Assembly (NCBI GenBank): GCA_027038235.1
Contig: JALVXV010000161.1
Span: forward strand, 1-10,795
Direction: 5' to 3'
DNA length: 10,795 nucleotides
DNA from: Campylobacterales bacterium
GTDB lineage: Bacteria; Campylobacterota; Campylobacteria; Campylobacterales; JALSKU01
The position numbers and the translations under genes are program-made. Positions 1-6,870 of this stretch are shown here, piece by piece. Numbering within the stretch: the first letter of the stretch is position 1; each line of letters starts with the position of its first letter. The notes beneath the pieces were generated by a model, which worked only from the letters and a program-made list of their open reading frames with translations, was not told where the DNA came from and did not search any database.

Positions 1-175
1 GCTTTGTGAAGATTTGCTTAGTGAACTTGAGGCTGATTTAACTCCAGACAAAGAGAAGCCAAGACTAGTTATGAGAGCATATTTAGCGGCTGTTGAAAAT
101 TATAAAGATAGGCAAAATGGTAAAGATGAGGATGTTAAAGAGATTACTATTCACTCTGAAGATTATTATGGATAG
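1..175 (+). CDS. C-terminal end of an unrecognised protein (5' partial)
   Basis: An open frame runs in from the left edge (first full codon at base 2) and ends at TAG 173-175, giving the last 57 residues of a protein. The fragment is acidic and hydrophilic (for example DEDVKEITIHSEDYYG at the end), with no membrane segment and no motif I can assign. It has the lysine- and glutamate-rich composition of its neighbours and reads cleanly to a stop 12 bases before the next gene on the same strand, so the two may be co-transcribed. I do not recognise the family; the N-terminal part outside the window would be needed to name it. Confidence 0.6.
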   Translation, partial: LCEDLLSELEADLTPDKEKPRLVMRAYLAAVENYKDRQNGKDEDVKEITIHSEDYYG

Positions 176-187
176 ATACTTTATAAG

Positions 188-766
188 ATGATAAAAAAGC
201 TATTTGTAATATTTTCAATATTTTTTTTGGGAGTATTTGTATTTTTTATTTTACAAGGTTGCAACAGTAGAGTTATAACAGATTATGATAAATGTATCTT
301 TGAAAAATTATATTTTGAATTTAAAGATGATCTTAATATCTACCTTATAGATGATTCTAAAGGAAAAAACAGATACTCAAATATGAATTTTAAAAAAGGC
401 GAAGATTATATCTGTATAGGGAAAAAAGATACATGTATAAAAGATTTTAAAGGAGCATACTACAAGGGGTGGAAGATCCTCCCTCTTGCTTCAAAAAGAT
501 TTTATCTAACAGGTAAATATAAGATAAGTAAACCATTTTCACTATTTATGTCTGAAACTTCTGCTTTACAAATTGATATAAATCATACAAAAGCTTGGAT
601 ATCTATCTATGAGATCAACGATAAAACAAACTTTAAAAAATCATCACTAACATCTATCCAAAAATTAAATAAACTTAGAGGAGAACATCCCAAATGGATG
701 ACAATTTTTAAATGCCCCAACCCCAATGTAAAAAAAGTCGGTTGGGATTTGATCTTGTTTGATTAG
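188..766 (+). CDS. Hypothetical membrane-anchored protein, possible lipoprotein (192 aa)
   Basis: Family not recognised. The N-terminus is MIKK followed by a hydrophobic stretch (residues 5-22) ending in ILQGC, with Cys25. This resembles a lipobox, but Gln at -2 is atypical, so the protein is either a lipoprotein or held by an N-terminal membrane anchor. The remaining 167 residues are polar and presumably periplasmic, with four more cysteines (36, 76, 83, 176) that could form disulfides. There is no strong Shine-Dalgarno before the ATG at 188; only a weak GGA at 170-172 lies upstream. The gene starts 12 bases after the previous stop, suggesting an operon. Its TAG (764-766) overlaps the stop of the convergent downstream gene. 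The hydrophobic stretch contains a run of eight T (221-228). Confidence 0.7.
   Translation: MIKKLFVIFSIFFLGVFVFFILQGCNSRVITDYDKCIFEKLYFEFKDDLNIYLIDDSKGKNRYSNMNFKKGEDYICIGKKDTCIKDFKGAYYKGWKILPLASKRFYLTGKYKISKPFSLFMSETSALQIDINHTKAWISIYEINDKTNFKKSSLTSIQKLNKLRGEHPKWMTIFKCPNPNVKKVGWDLILFD
716..746. terminator. GC-rich stem-loop in convergent gene ends, possible two-way terminator
   Basis: CCCAACC (716-722) and GGTTGGG (740-746) form a perfect 7-bp stem with a 17-base loop, unusually GC-rich for this DNA. It lies inside the last codons of the + strand gene, 17 bases before its TAG. For the opposite gene it lies 17 bases beyond its stop at 763. Neither side has a proper T-tract (ATTTGATCTTGTTT on +, GCATTTAAAAATT on -), so termination is a guess based on position. 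Two tandem copies of CCCCAA (715-726) supply the left arm. Confidence 0.35.
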
Positions 767-2166
767 ATACTCTTTGTATTTATAGTAAACTTTTTATCTT
801 TTAGCACAATTTCAAATATCACCTCATCCCCATTTATTTTTGCAAGTTGTATTAAGCGATCTATTTTTTTGTTTTTGCCTTTACTTAACTTTTGTAAAAG
901 CATAAAATCTTTTTTTGTCATTTTGATTTTTGCATCTAAAGTTACATATTGCAAGAAATTGAATATATTTTGTTTTTTTGTTGTATTTAGGTTGCTTTTT
1001 GGTATCTTTAGCTTAGCATTTATTTTGATTTTGCCAATATCAAAACTCTTGTTTTTGGTTTTTATATTGATCTTAGCAATGCTAAGCTCTTCAATATTGA
1101 TATCAAATCCCTCTTTTAATAATTTTATTACTAATTGCTTAATCTCTTTGTTTCTATATAGATTATTATTGCCACTTGAGATAATAGATAGGAATCTTTT
1201 TAATAACTTTTTATTTACATTGCTTACAAAACCAAAATATTTAAAATCTAAGAGATCTATTTTTGTATCTTTATAGTTTGTTTTTTGCTCTATTGATGCA
1301 TCCTTTATCTTATATCTAAATTGATAATTTACAAGATCATTTAAAGATTTAGATGAAGAAAAGAGTGATATATTATCAACTAAAAAGATATTTTGTCTAT
1401 ACTTTTTGCTTTCAAATCCGATCTGTTTTAGAGTACAAGCTGTTGAGTAATTAAATATATCATCTTTGTCTATATTGCATTTTAAATCTTTGGAAAAAAG
1501 CTCTATGCCTTTATTTTTTTTGCTAAATAATTTTATCTTAAATGTTTTGTTTGTAGTAGTAAATTTATAACTATCTTTTTGAATATCAAATCTTTGTATA
1601 TTTGAGATATAATCCTCAACCTTCATATAGATAGCACCTTTTTTGTTATTAAATTGCTGATCTATATTTTTAAACCTAACCTTTGTAACTCTACCTAAGG
1701 CATTTATATCTAAACTCTCTCCTAGTCCTCTATCTTTCAAAAATGTAGAAATCTTTTGCAAAAAAGGCTCTTTTTTTTGCATATTTTGTACCTTTATAGG
1801 TATGGATGTCAAAAAGATACTTATGCCATTTTCATGATTTATAGGAAAGTTTAAAATATTTACATCTATTGTCAATTCACTACCACTAAACGAAGAAAGG
1901 AGGCTATCTAAAGAGTGTTGTGAAATGTTAAGAATTTTGGAGAAGAACTCTTTGTATATCTTTTGTGGATTTGAGATTATGGCTTTATAAGTAAGCTTAG
2001 TTGATAGATAGTTGCTTTTGTCGCTCTTTAAAGTGACTAAAAAACCCTTTTTATTTAAAGAGTTTATTTTATCTATTATCTTTTTATCTATATATTGCTT
2101 GTATCCAAAAGGGATCAGTAGAAGTACTATAGCTATGACAATTAGGGCTTTAATTTTATTGTTCAT
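763..2166 (-). CDS. DUF945/YdgA-like exported protein (467 aa)
   Basis: One N-terminal hydrophobic segment (about residues 7-22, preceded by K4 and K6) is followed by about 445 polar, beta-prone, lysine-rich residues. This topology fits an inner-membrane anchor with a large periplasmic part. The length, the layout and a stretch near residues 343-395 (LLKEGFDINIEELSI, then GKIKINAKLKI) resemble the DUF945/YdgA family, whose function is not established. Similarity is weak by eye, so the family call is tentative. Only two cysteines occur (230 and 244), a likely disulfide. The ATG at 2166 lies inside the end of lhgO (11-base overlap) and has AAAGGA at 2172-2177 five bases upstream, so the two genes are probably co-transcribed and translationally coupled. 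Its stop (763-765) overlaps the convergent gene's stop. Confidence 0.65.
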   Translation of the reverse strand: MNNKIKALIVIAIVLLLIPFGYKQYIDKKIIDKINSLNKKGFLVTLKSDKSNYLSTKLTYKAIISNPQKIYKEFFSKILNISQHSLDSLLSSFSGSELTIDVNILNFPINHENGISIFLTSIPIKVQNMQKKEPFLQKISTFLKDRGLGESLDINALGRVTKVRFKNIDQQFNNKKGAIYMKVEDYISNIQRFDIQKDSYKFTTTNKTFKIKLFSKKNKGIELFSKDLKCNIDKDDIFNYSTACTLKQIGFESKKYRQNIFLVDNISLFSSSKSLNDLVNYQFRYKIKDASIEQKTNYKDTKIDLLDFKYFGFVSNVNKKLLKRFLSIISSGNNNLYRNKEIKQLVIKLLKEGFDINIEELSIAKINIKTKNKSFDIGKIKINAKLKIPKSNLNTTKKQNIFNFLQYVTLDAKIKMTKKDFMLLQKLSKGKNKKIDRLIQLAKINGDEVIFEIVLKDKKFTINTKSI

Positions 2167-3358
2167 TTTTTTCCTTTATATAATTTTTTACAACCCATCT
2201 TGTAAATGGGAAGGCTGATGTAAATGCTGGTGAGACTGCATTTAAGATGTGAACTGAGTTTTCTTTTTTTTCTACGATAAAATCTTGCACAAGCTCTAAA
2301 GTATTGATATTTAAAAGTTGTGCTCTTATGCCGGGAGTTGTCCACTTGTCAAAGCCTCTTAGGTTCATCTTATTTGTAAGTCCAGAGGTAAGCTTTAAAA
2401 GATGAGGCTTATAATATTTTCTCATCTCTTCATATGCTAATGCTCTAAAGCCAAAAGCATTTGTCAAAAATAGTTTAGCTTCATAGTATAAAATAGTTAT
2501 CATCTCTTTAAAGTTAAAATTATCACACCCTTTATAATTTTCTCTCCAAAATGCAGGAATGGCTGTAGGTCCTATCTTTGCACTTCCATCAACTGCATAG
2601 GTAAAGTGAACTCCTAAGAAAGGATTTTTTAGATTTGGAACAGGATAAGCATTGGTTTTAAGTTGAGATCTATTTTTCTTATCTTTTAAATATATCCCTT
2701 TAAAAGGAATGATTGTATAATCTTTAGCCAAACCAAAATCCTTTGCTATCTTATCAGCATAAAGTCCAGCACAATTTATCAACCATCTATACTTTAGCTC
2801 TCCACCATTTGTGAGAATAGATCTAGTTGAGATCTTTTTTAGATACTTAGTATTGGTAAATATTTCAACATTTTTTTCCAATAGATCTTTTTTGATACTC
2901 AAGCAGACCTCTTTTGGATCTACCGTCGAAGTGGTAGGAGAGTAGAGTGCCTTTTGTGTTGTTTTTAAATTGGGATATTTGCAATTTAACTCCTTTTTAT
3001 CTATCCAATGAAGTTCAACCCCATTGAGATCGCCTCTTTTTTTTAACTCCTCCAATCCTTTTACTTCATCCTCATTTTGAGCCAATACAACCTTGCCACA
3101 CTCATTTATCTTTAGATGATTTGCCTTGCAATATCTTCTTAACTCCTTATTACCAACTCTTGCAAATTTTGCTTTTAATGAGTTAGCACTATAATAAAAT
3201 CCAGCATGTAAAACTCCACTATTTCTACCTGAAGCATGTGTAGCAACTTCACTCTCTTTTTCTATAATAGCTATAAAAGCATCTTTATCATCCTCTATAA
3301 GTGCTTTTGCTATACTAAGTCCTATAATACCGCCTCCAATGATAACAAAGTCATACAT
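2156..3358 (-). CDS. lhgO: L-2-hydroxyglutarate oxidase, FAD-dependent
   Basis: An FAD enzyme of the DAO family that oxidises L-2-hydroxyglutarate to 2-oxoglutarate and, in known members, passes electrons to the membrane quinone pool. Visible signatures: the Rossmann loop GGGIIG at residues 8-13 with E33 at the end of the second strand for the ribose; the family hallmark HASGRNSGVLHAG at 41-53; LINCAGLYAD near 193; the substrate-side block YPVP then FLGVHFT (238-253), DGSAKIGP (257-264) and GIRAQLLN (343-350); and a C-terminal NAVSPAFTSAF (373-383), matching the NAPSPAATSS region of the family. The 400-residue length is normal. The ATG at 3358 follows AAAGAG and a TATAAT box. It is first in a two-gene unit with the DUF945-like gene and divergent from the sensor kinase. 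In a reductive TCA-cycle organism it could recover by-product L-2-hydroxyglutarate formed by malate dehydrogenase; that role is inference. Confidence 0.92.
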   Translation of the reverse strand: MYDFVIIGGGIIGLSIAKALIEDDKDAFIAIIEKESEVATHASGRNSGVLHAGFYYSANSLKAKFARVGNKELRRYCKANHLKINECGKVVLAQNEDEVKGLEELKKRGDLNGVELHWIDKKELNCKYPNLKTTQKALYSPTTSTVDPKEVCLSIKKDLLEKNVEIFTNTKYLKKISTRSILTNGGELKYRWLINCAGLYADKIAKDFGLAKDYTIIPFKGIYLKDKKNRSQLKTNAYPVPNLKNPFLGVHFTYAVDGSAKIGPTAIPAFWRENYKGCDNFNFKEMITILYYEAKLFLTNAFGFRALAYEEMRKYYKPHLLKLTSGLTNKMNLRGFDKWTTPGIRAQLLNINTLELVQDFIVEKKENSVHILNAVSPAFTSAFPFTRWVVKNYIKEKNEQ

Positions 3359-3389
3359 ATTAGTCTCTTTTATTCAAAAATTGTTTACA

Positions 3390-3395
3390 ATTATA
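3390..3395 (-). promoter_or_regulatory. -10 box of the lhgO promoter
   Basis: The minus strand reads GGGTATAATTG here, a perfect TATAAT hexamer. Transcription would begin near 3383, giving a leader of about 25 bases with AAAGAG just before the ATG at 3358. No -35 hexamer is evident; T- and A-rich runs lie upstream, as is usual for sigma-70 promoters in Campylobacterota. Confidence 0.6.
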
Positions 3396-3428
3396 CCCTT
3401 ATTGTTTAAAAATATGATAAAATCAAGT

Positions 3429-6098
3429 ATGAGAAAAAAGTTGTACAATTTTGAAAATATTGAGAGGGTTATAACATATATCCCTACTATCTTTTTATTG
3501 TTGCTAGGTAGCTTTATCCTTATCATATCATACACTGTGATAAATGCAAAAAAGAAAAAGGAGATAGAGTCTATAAAAGAGAAATCTATCATAAAGTATG
3601 AGTTTAAAGAGAGGGAGAAGCTTTATAATTTCATTTCAAACATTAGAGGAAGTTTTTCAAAAAATATTACAAGTACAAGGACAAAACTTCAAAAAGTAGT
3701 ATATAAATCAAGTGGATATATTCAAAGGCTTGGACTTGAGGGGAGGGATTTTAGTGAGATTATAAAATATCTTGAAAATGTTGAAAAGACCAAAGGTGTA
3801 AGATTTGTTCTATTTAGGGGTGATACACTTGATCTATATAGAGGGGAGATGCTTATTAAATATCTAAAGGAGTTAATTTTTGGACAAAAAGATAATAAAA
3901 AGTATAATAGGCTTGTTTTAAAATATATCTATTCTCAAGGCATTGATAACTTCCAATACTGGATAGATGATGTTAAAAAAACTGTAAGAGTTACCTTTTT
4001 TGATAAAATTTATATACAAAATCAACTCTTCTTTATAGGTGCATTTTCAACTATCAATAACTTAAGAGATATTACAAAAAATATAATCATTTCAAATATA
4101 CAATCAGCCAAAAATGATTATATATGGTTTTATGATATGATAGACAAAGAGGTTTATAACTTTTTTGGTCATAAAAAGAGGTATAAAATCTCCCAAATTC
4201 ATATAAATAGCTTTAAAGATGAAAAGTATAAAATTCTTAAATACTACAGTAGTTATGAAAATGAAAATAGCAAATTTAAAAATAGAGTTTTTTTGATGGA
4301 TAGATTTAAATTTGTTATCTCTATTGAATATGATAAAAGGAGTGCTTTTAGACAAAAAAGGGGCGAGATAATCTCTATAGAGAAATATTATGATTCACTT
4401 TTTTATAAGATTTCTAGTGTAGTAGTTTTGATCATACTTTTACTTATTGTATCATCTTTGTTGTTTGCAAAATTTGTAAAAGATGTCTTTGCAAGATACA
4501 ATAAGAGGTTATTGCTTAGAAAAGAGTCTTTGCAGCATTGGAAAAAGAGATTTGAACTTGCCATTATCGCATCAAATGATGGAATGTGGGATATAGACTT
4601 TGAAAAAAATAGTATCTATTTTTCAAAAAAATGGCTTGAAATATCAGGATATGCTAGAAATGATATAAAATCCTTTGGAGACTGGTTTGAGCTTATTCAT
4701 GATGAGGATAAAAGTAAGGTCTTAGCCCAATTTGATGAGATACTTGAAGACAAAAGAGAGCATCTTATATGTGAATATAGGTTAAAGACAAAAAATAGTG
4801 GCTATAAGTGGATCTTAGCGAGGGGTAAAATTTTTATAAATAATGACGATAAAAGTTATAAGAGAATGCTTATGATGAGCATGGATATAGATAAAAATAA
4901 AAGGCTCTCAAAAGAGCTGATGAATGTGGAGTTATTGGTCGAAGATGGAAAGATTACTATATTTAAGTGGAGAAATGATGAAAATTTGAGTGTAGAATTT
5001 GTTTCAAATAGTATCAAAAGTTATGGTTATTTGAAGAAAGATTTTGAATCAAATAGGCTAAAATATATGGATATTGTTTATAAAGAGGATAAAGAGGCTT
5101 TAAAGAGTGAAATGATATATGCTATTGATCTATCATTAAAAAGCTTCAATAAAATTTATAGAATAGTTGATAATGAGAATAAGATAAAATGGATATATTC
5201 AAGAGTTCTTATCTTAAAAGATGATTTTGGTGATGTCGAAGGTTTTTATGGATATATTTATGATATTACAAAACTAAAAAGTGTACAAGAGGAGTTAAGA
5301 TCAAAGGTAAAAGAGGAGATTGAGAAAAATAGGCAAAAAGATGCCCTTATAATTCAGCAAAACAAATTAGCATCTATGGGGGGAATGTTAGGCTCTATCG
5401 CCCACCAATGGAGACAACCTTTAAACAATGTACAATTAATCCTTCATTTTATAAGAGATAATTGTGATAAAAAGGGGTTTTCAAAAGAGATTTTGCAAGA
5501 TTATTTACAAAGAGCAAAGACACAAATAGAGTATATGTCTCAAACGATAGATGATTTTAGAGATTTTTATAAACCCTCAAAAAGTAAAAATCGCTTTATA
5601 CTAGAAGATTCTATCAAGAGTACATTAAAGTTGGTAGAAGATCAGTTTAGCAGTAGTGATATAGCTATAGAGTTTTTTTCTAAAGAGAAAATCCTCTTAA
5701 ATAGTTATGAAAATGAGCTTAAGCAGAGTGTATTAAATATTTTAAATAATGCTAAAGATGCAATCAAACAAAAAAGAGAGAGGGAGGATTTTAAGGCTAT
5801 TGTAGGTATTGTTATCAAAAAAGTAGCAGGAGACAAGATAAAAGATGAGATCAAGGATTTTGATAGTAGAAAAAATTTTGCTATCATATCTATACAAAAT
5901 AATGGTGGTACTATTGATAAAAAAATTATTGATAGAATTTTTGAACCATACTTTACAACCAAATTTGAAGGACAGGGTACAGGAATAGGGTTATATATGT
6001 CAAAAACAATAATAGAAAAAAATTTAAAGGGTAAAATAGGTGTAAAAAATATTTCTGATGGAGTAGTTTTTGAAATTATTTTGCCTATAGAGGAGTGA
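3429..6098 (+). CDS. Sensor histidine kinase: periplasmic sensor, 2 PAS, HisKA, HATPase
   Basis: Membrane sensor kinase, 889 residues from the ATG at 3429 (residue numbers from here). Order: membrane segment 1 (about 15-38); a periplasmic domain of about 290 residues, probably Cache-like; membrane segment 2 (about 328-350); PAS 1 (about 376-490, with WDIDFEKN and WFELIHDEDK); PAS 2 (about 505-617); a helical linker; HisKA with phospho-acceptor H659 in AHQWRQPLN, typical of Campylobacterota; and HATPase with N-box ILNNAKDAI (771-779), F-box FEPYFTTK and G2-box GTGIGL. The G1 box reads QNNGGT instead of the usual xDxGxG, so the adenine-contacting Asp is Asn824. Starts at 3414 or 3339 are also in frame, but 3339 lies inside lhgO; none has a good ribosome binding site. 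The regulator gene follows after 4 bases, so they are a cognate pair that probably controls the TRAP genes. Confidence 0.9.
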   Translation: MRKKLYNFENIERVITYIPTIFLLLLGSFILIISYTVINAKKKKEIESIKEKSIIKYEFKEREKLYNFISNIRGSFSKNITSTRTKLQKVVYKSSGYIQRLGLEGRDFSEIIKYLENVEKTKGVRFVLFRGDTLDLYRGEMLIKYLKELIFGQKDNKKYNRLVLKYIYSQGIDNFQYWIDDVKKTVRVTFFDKIYIQNQLFFIGAFSTINNLRDITKNIIISNIQSAKNDYIWFYDMIDKEVYNFFGHKKRYKISQIHINSFKDEKYKILKYYSSYENENSKFKNRVFLMDRFKFVISIEYDKRSAFRQKRGEIISIEKYYDSLFYKISSVVVLIILLLIVSSLLFAKFVKDVFARYNKRLLLRKESLQHWKKRFELAIIASNDGMWDIDFEKNSIYFSKKWLEISGYARNDIKSFGDWFELIHDEDKSKVLAQFDEILEDKREHLICEYRLKTKNSGYKWILARGKIFINNDDKSYKRMLMMSMDIDKNKRLSKELMNVELLVEDGKITIFKWRNDENLSVEFVSNSIKSYGYLKKDFESNRLKYMDIVYKEDKEALKSEMIYAIDLSLKSFNKIYRIVDNENKIKWIYSRVLILKDDFGDVEGFYGYIYDITKLKSVQEELRSKVKEEIEKNRQKDALIIQQNKLASMGGMLGSIAHQWRQPLNNVQLILHFIRDNCDKKGFSKEILQDYLQRAKTQIEYMSQTIDDFRDFYKPSKSKNRFILEDSIKSTLKLVEDQFSSSDIAIEFFSKEKILLNSYENELKQSVLNILNNAKDAIKQKREREDFKAIVGIVIKKVAGDKIKDEIKDFDSRKNFAIISIQNNGGTIDKKIIDRIFEPYFTTKFEGQGTGIGLYMSKTIIEKNLKGKIGVKNISDGVVFEIILPIEE
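6091..6095 (+). promoter_or_regulatory. Ribosome binding site of the response regulator inside the kinase gene end
   Basis: AGGAG lies in the last two codons of the kinase gene, 7 bases before the regulator ATG at 6103. Ribosomes finishing the kinase could re-initiate here, so expression of the pair is likely coupled. Confidence 0.7.
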
Positions 6099-6102
6099 TA
6101 TA

Positions 6103-6801
6103 ATGAGCCATAAAACAAGAGTACTTTTAGCTGAAGATGAAAAAGATGCCAGGGATATTCTTACATTTTATCTAAACAATCTCTTTGATAAGGTTGATGT
6201 AGCAAAAAATGGTGAAGAGGGATATAAACTATATAAAAAAACTCTATCAAATGGTAACCTGTACGACTTAGTCATAACCGATATAAAAATGCCCAAGATA
6301 GATGGGCTTTCTATGGTAGAGAAGATGACAAAGTTAAAACCAGACCAAAAATATATCATAGTATCTGCTTATAAAGATGAAGAGTATCTTTTAAAAGCAA
6401 TAGGTTTAAATATTGCAGGATATTTTGTAAAGCCACTTGATATAGACAAGATGATGAAATTGCTAAAACAGATCAAAAATGATATGCTTCAATACAAGCA
6501 AGATAGTTCAAGCTTTATAAAATTAAATGATACCTATAGATATGATAAGGATAGCTTTTCACTATATAGAGACAATGAAAGTATAAAATTTTCCAAAAAA
6601 GAGTCTTTATTGGTTGAAACACTCATAAGAAATATTGACAAAGTTGTCTCAAATGAGGAGCTTAAAAAATCTGTATGGGGAGATAAAAGTGTCTCAGATT
6701 CAACCCTTAGAACCACGATGAAAAGGGTAAAAGATAAGATAAAAGATAATGATTTTATCCTATCAAGAAAGGGACTTGGATATTTAATAGAGAAAAAATA
6801 G
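6103..6801 (+). CDS. OmpR/PhoB-family response regulator
   Basis: DNA-binding response regulator of 232 residues, the usual length. The receiver domain (about 5-122) has the acidic pair E11/D12, phospho-acceptor D60 in VITDIKMPKIDG, switch S88 in IIVSAY and K110 in YFVKPLD, so it looks fully active. The C-terminal winged helix (about 140-232) shows the family pattern: SKKESLLVETLI, a VWGD turn near 191-194, the recognition helix STLRTTMKRVKDKI, and the wing RKGLGYLI. It starts 4 bases after the kinase stop and is presumably phosphorylated by it. The TAXI receptor gene begins 67 bases after its stop with its own promoter, the obvious target; palindrome 6806-6815 and inverted repeat 6836-6870 are candidate binding sites. 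The target assignment is inference from position. Confidence 0.93.
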   Translation: MSHKTRVLLAEDEKDARDILTFYLNNLFDKVDVAKNGEEGYKLYKKTLSNGNLYDLVITDIKMPKIDGLSMVEKMTKLKPDQKYIIVSAYKDEEYLLKAIGLNIAGYFVKPLDIDKMMKLLKQIKNDMLQYKQDSSSFIKLNDTYRYDKDSFSLYRDNESIKFSKKESLLVETLIRNIDKVVSNEELKKSVWGDKSVSDSTLRTTMKRVKDKIKDNDFILSRKGLGYLIEKK

Positions 6802-6805
6802 AATA

Positions 6806-6815
6806 GTTTTAAAAC
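6806..6815. repeat. 10-bp palindrome upstream of the receptor promoter
   Basis: GTTTTAAAAC is a perfect palindrome starting 5 bases after the regulator stop and centred about 36 bases before the predicted start of transcription. Its position would suit an activator site, but OmpR-type regulators usually bind direct repeats and short AT-rich palindromes are common here, so the role is uncertain. Confidence 0.3.
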
Positions 6816-6834
6816 AATTTTGATATTTTTATGA

Positions 6835-6840
6835 TATAAT
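6835..6840 (+). promoter_or_regulatory. -10 box of the TAXI receptor promoter
   Basis: A perfect TATAAT (in ATGATATAAT) lies 34 bases before the receptor ATG, so transcription should start near 6847. Upstream T-runs at 6807-6810, 6818-6821 and 6826-6830 recur roughly every 10 bases, the pattern that replaces a -35 box in Campylobacterota sigma-70 promoters. TTGATA at 6820-6825 is only 9 bases from the -10 box and cannot act as a -35. The promoter would let the receptor and permease genes be transcribed separately from the kinase and regulator genes. Confidence 0.65.
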
Positions 6841-6870
6841 TTCTCCACAATAAAAAAAAGGAGAAATTAT
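6836..6870 (+). promoter_or_regulatory. Perfect 11-bp inverted repeat over -10 box, RBS and start of the receptor gene
   Basis: ATAATTTCTCC (6836-6846) is exactly complementary to GGAGAAATTAT (6860-6870), with a 13-base loop at 6847-6859 ending in eight A. The left arm covers most of the -10 box; the right arm holds the GGAG ribosome binding site and the A and U of the start codon. In RNA read through from the upstream genes, the hairpin would hide the ribosome binding site and start. RNA begun near 6847 would lack the left arm. It could also be a protein-binding dyad. The complementarity is seen directly; the role is inference. Confidence 0.5.

Noticed and set aside
869..1276. 135-codon + strand frame opposite the DUF945-like gene
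   Set aside because: Antisense shadow: hydrophobic, F/L/I-rich, no ribosome binding site, and opposite a better-supported gene.
3037..3044. Runs of eight T (also at 221-228 and 1771-1778) as phase-variation tracts
   Set aside because: Too short and of a kind expected by chance in AT-rich genes; the reading frames are intact across them.
3418..3423. TAAAAT as a -10 box for the kinase gene
   Set aside because: It would start RNA at or just after the ATG at 3429; without mapping data it is not better than chance in this AT-rich stretch, so it is only discussed.
3339..3428. Longer kinase reading frame starting at 3339 (30 extra residues)
   Set aside because: It would overlap the lhgO start on the opposite strand and cover its promoter, has no ribosome binding site, and places an extra hydrophobic stretch before the obvious first membrane segment.
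5705..6118. 137-codon minus-strand frame opposite the end of the kinase gene
   Set aside because: Antisense to the conserved HATPase region; composition is that of a shadow frame.
6820..6825. TTGATA as a -35 box for the receptor promoter
   Set aside because: Only 9 bases separate it from the TATAAT at 6835, far from the 16-18 needed.
6534..6848. 104-codon minus-strand frame opposite the response regulator
   Set aside because: Antisense to a clear winged-helix domain, with no independent support.
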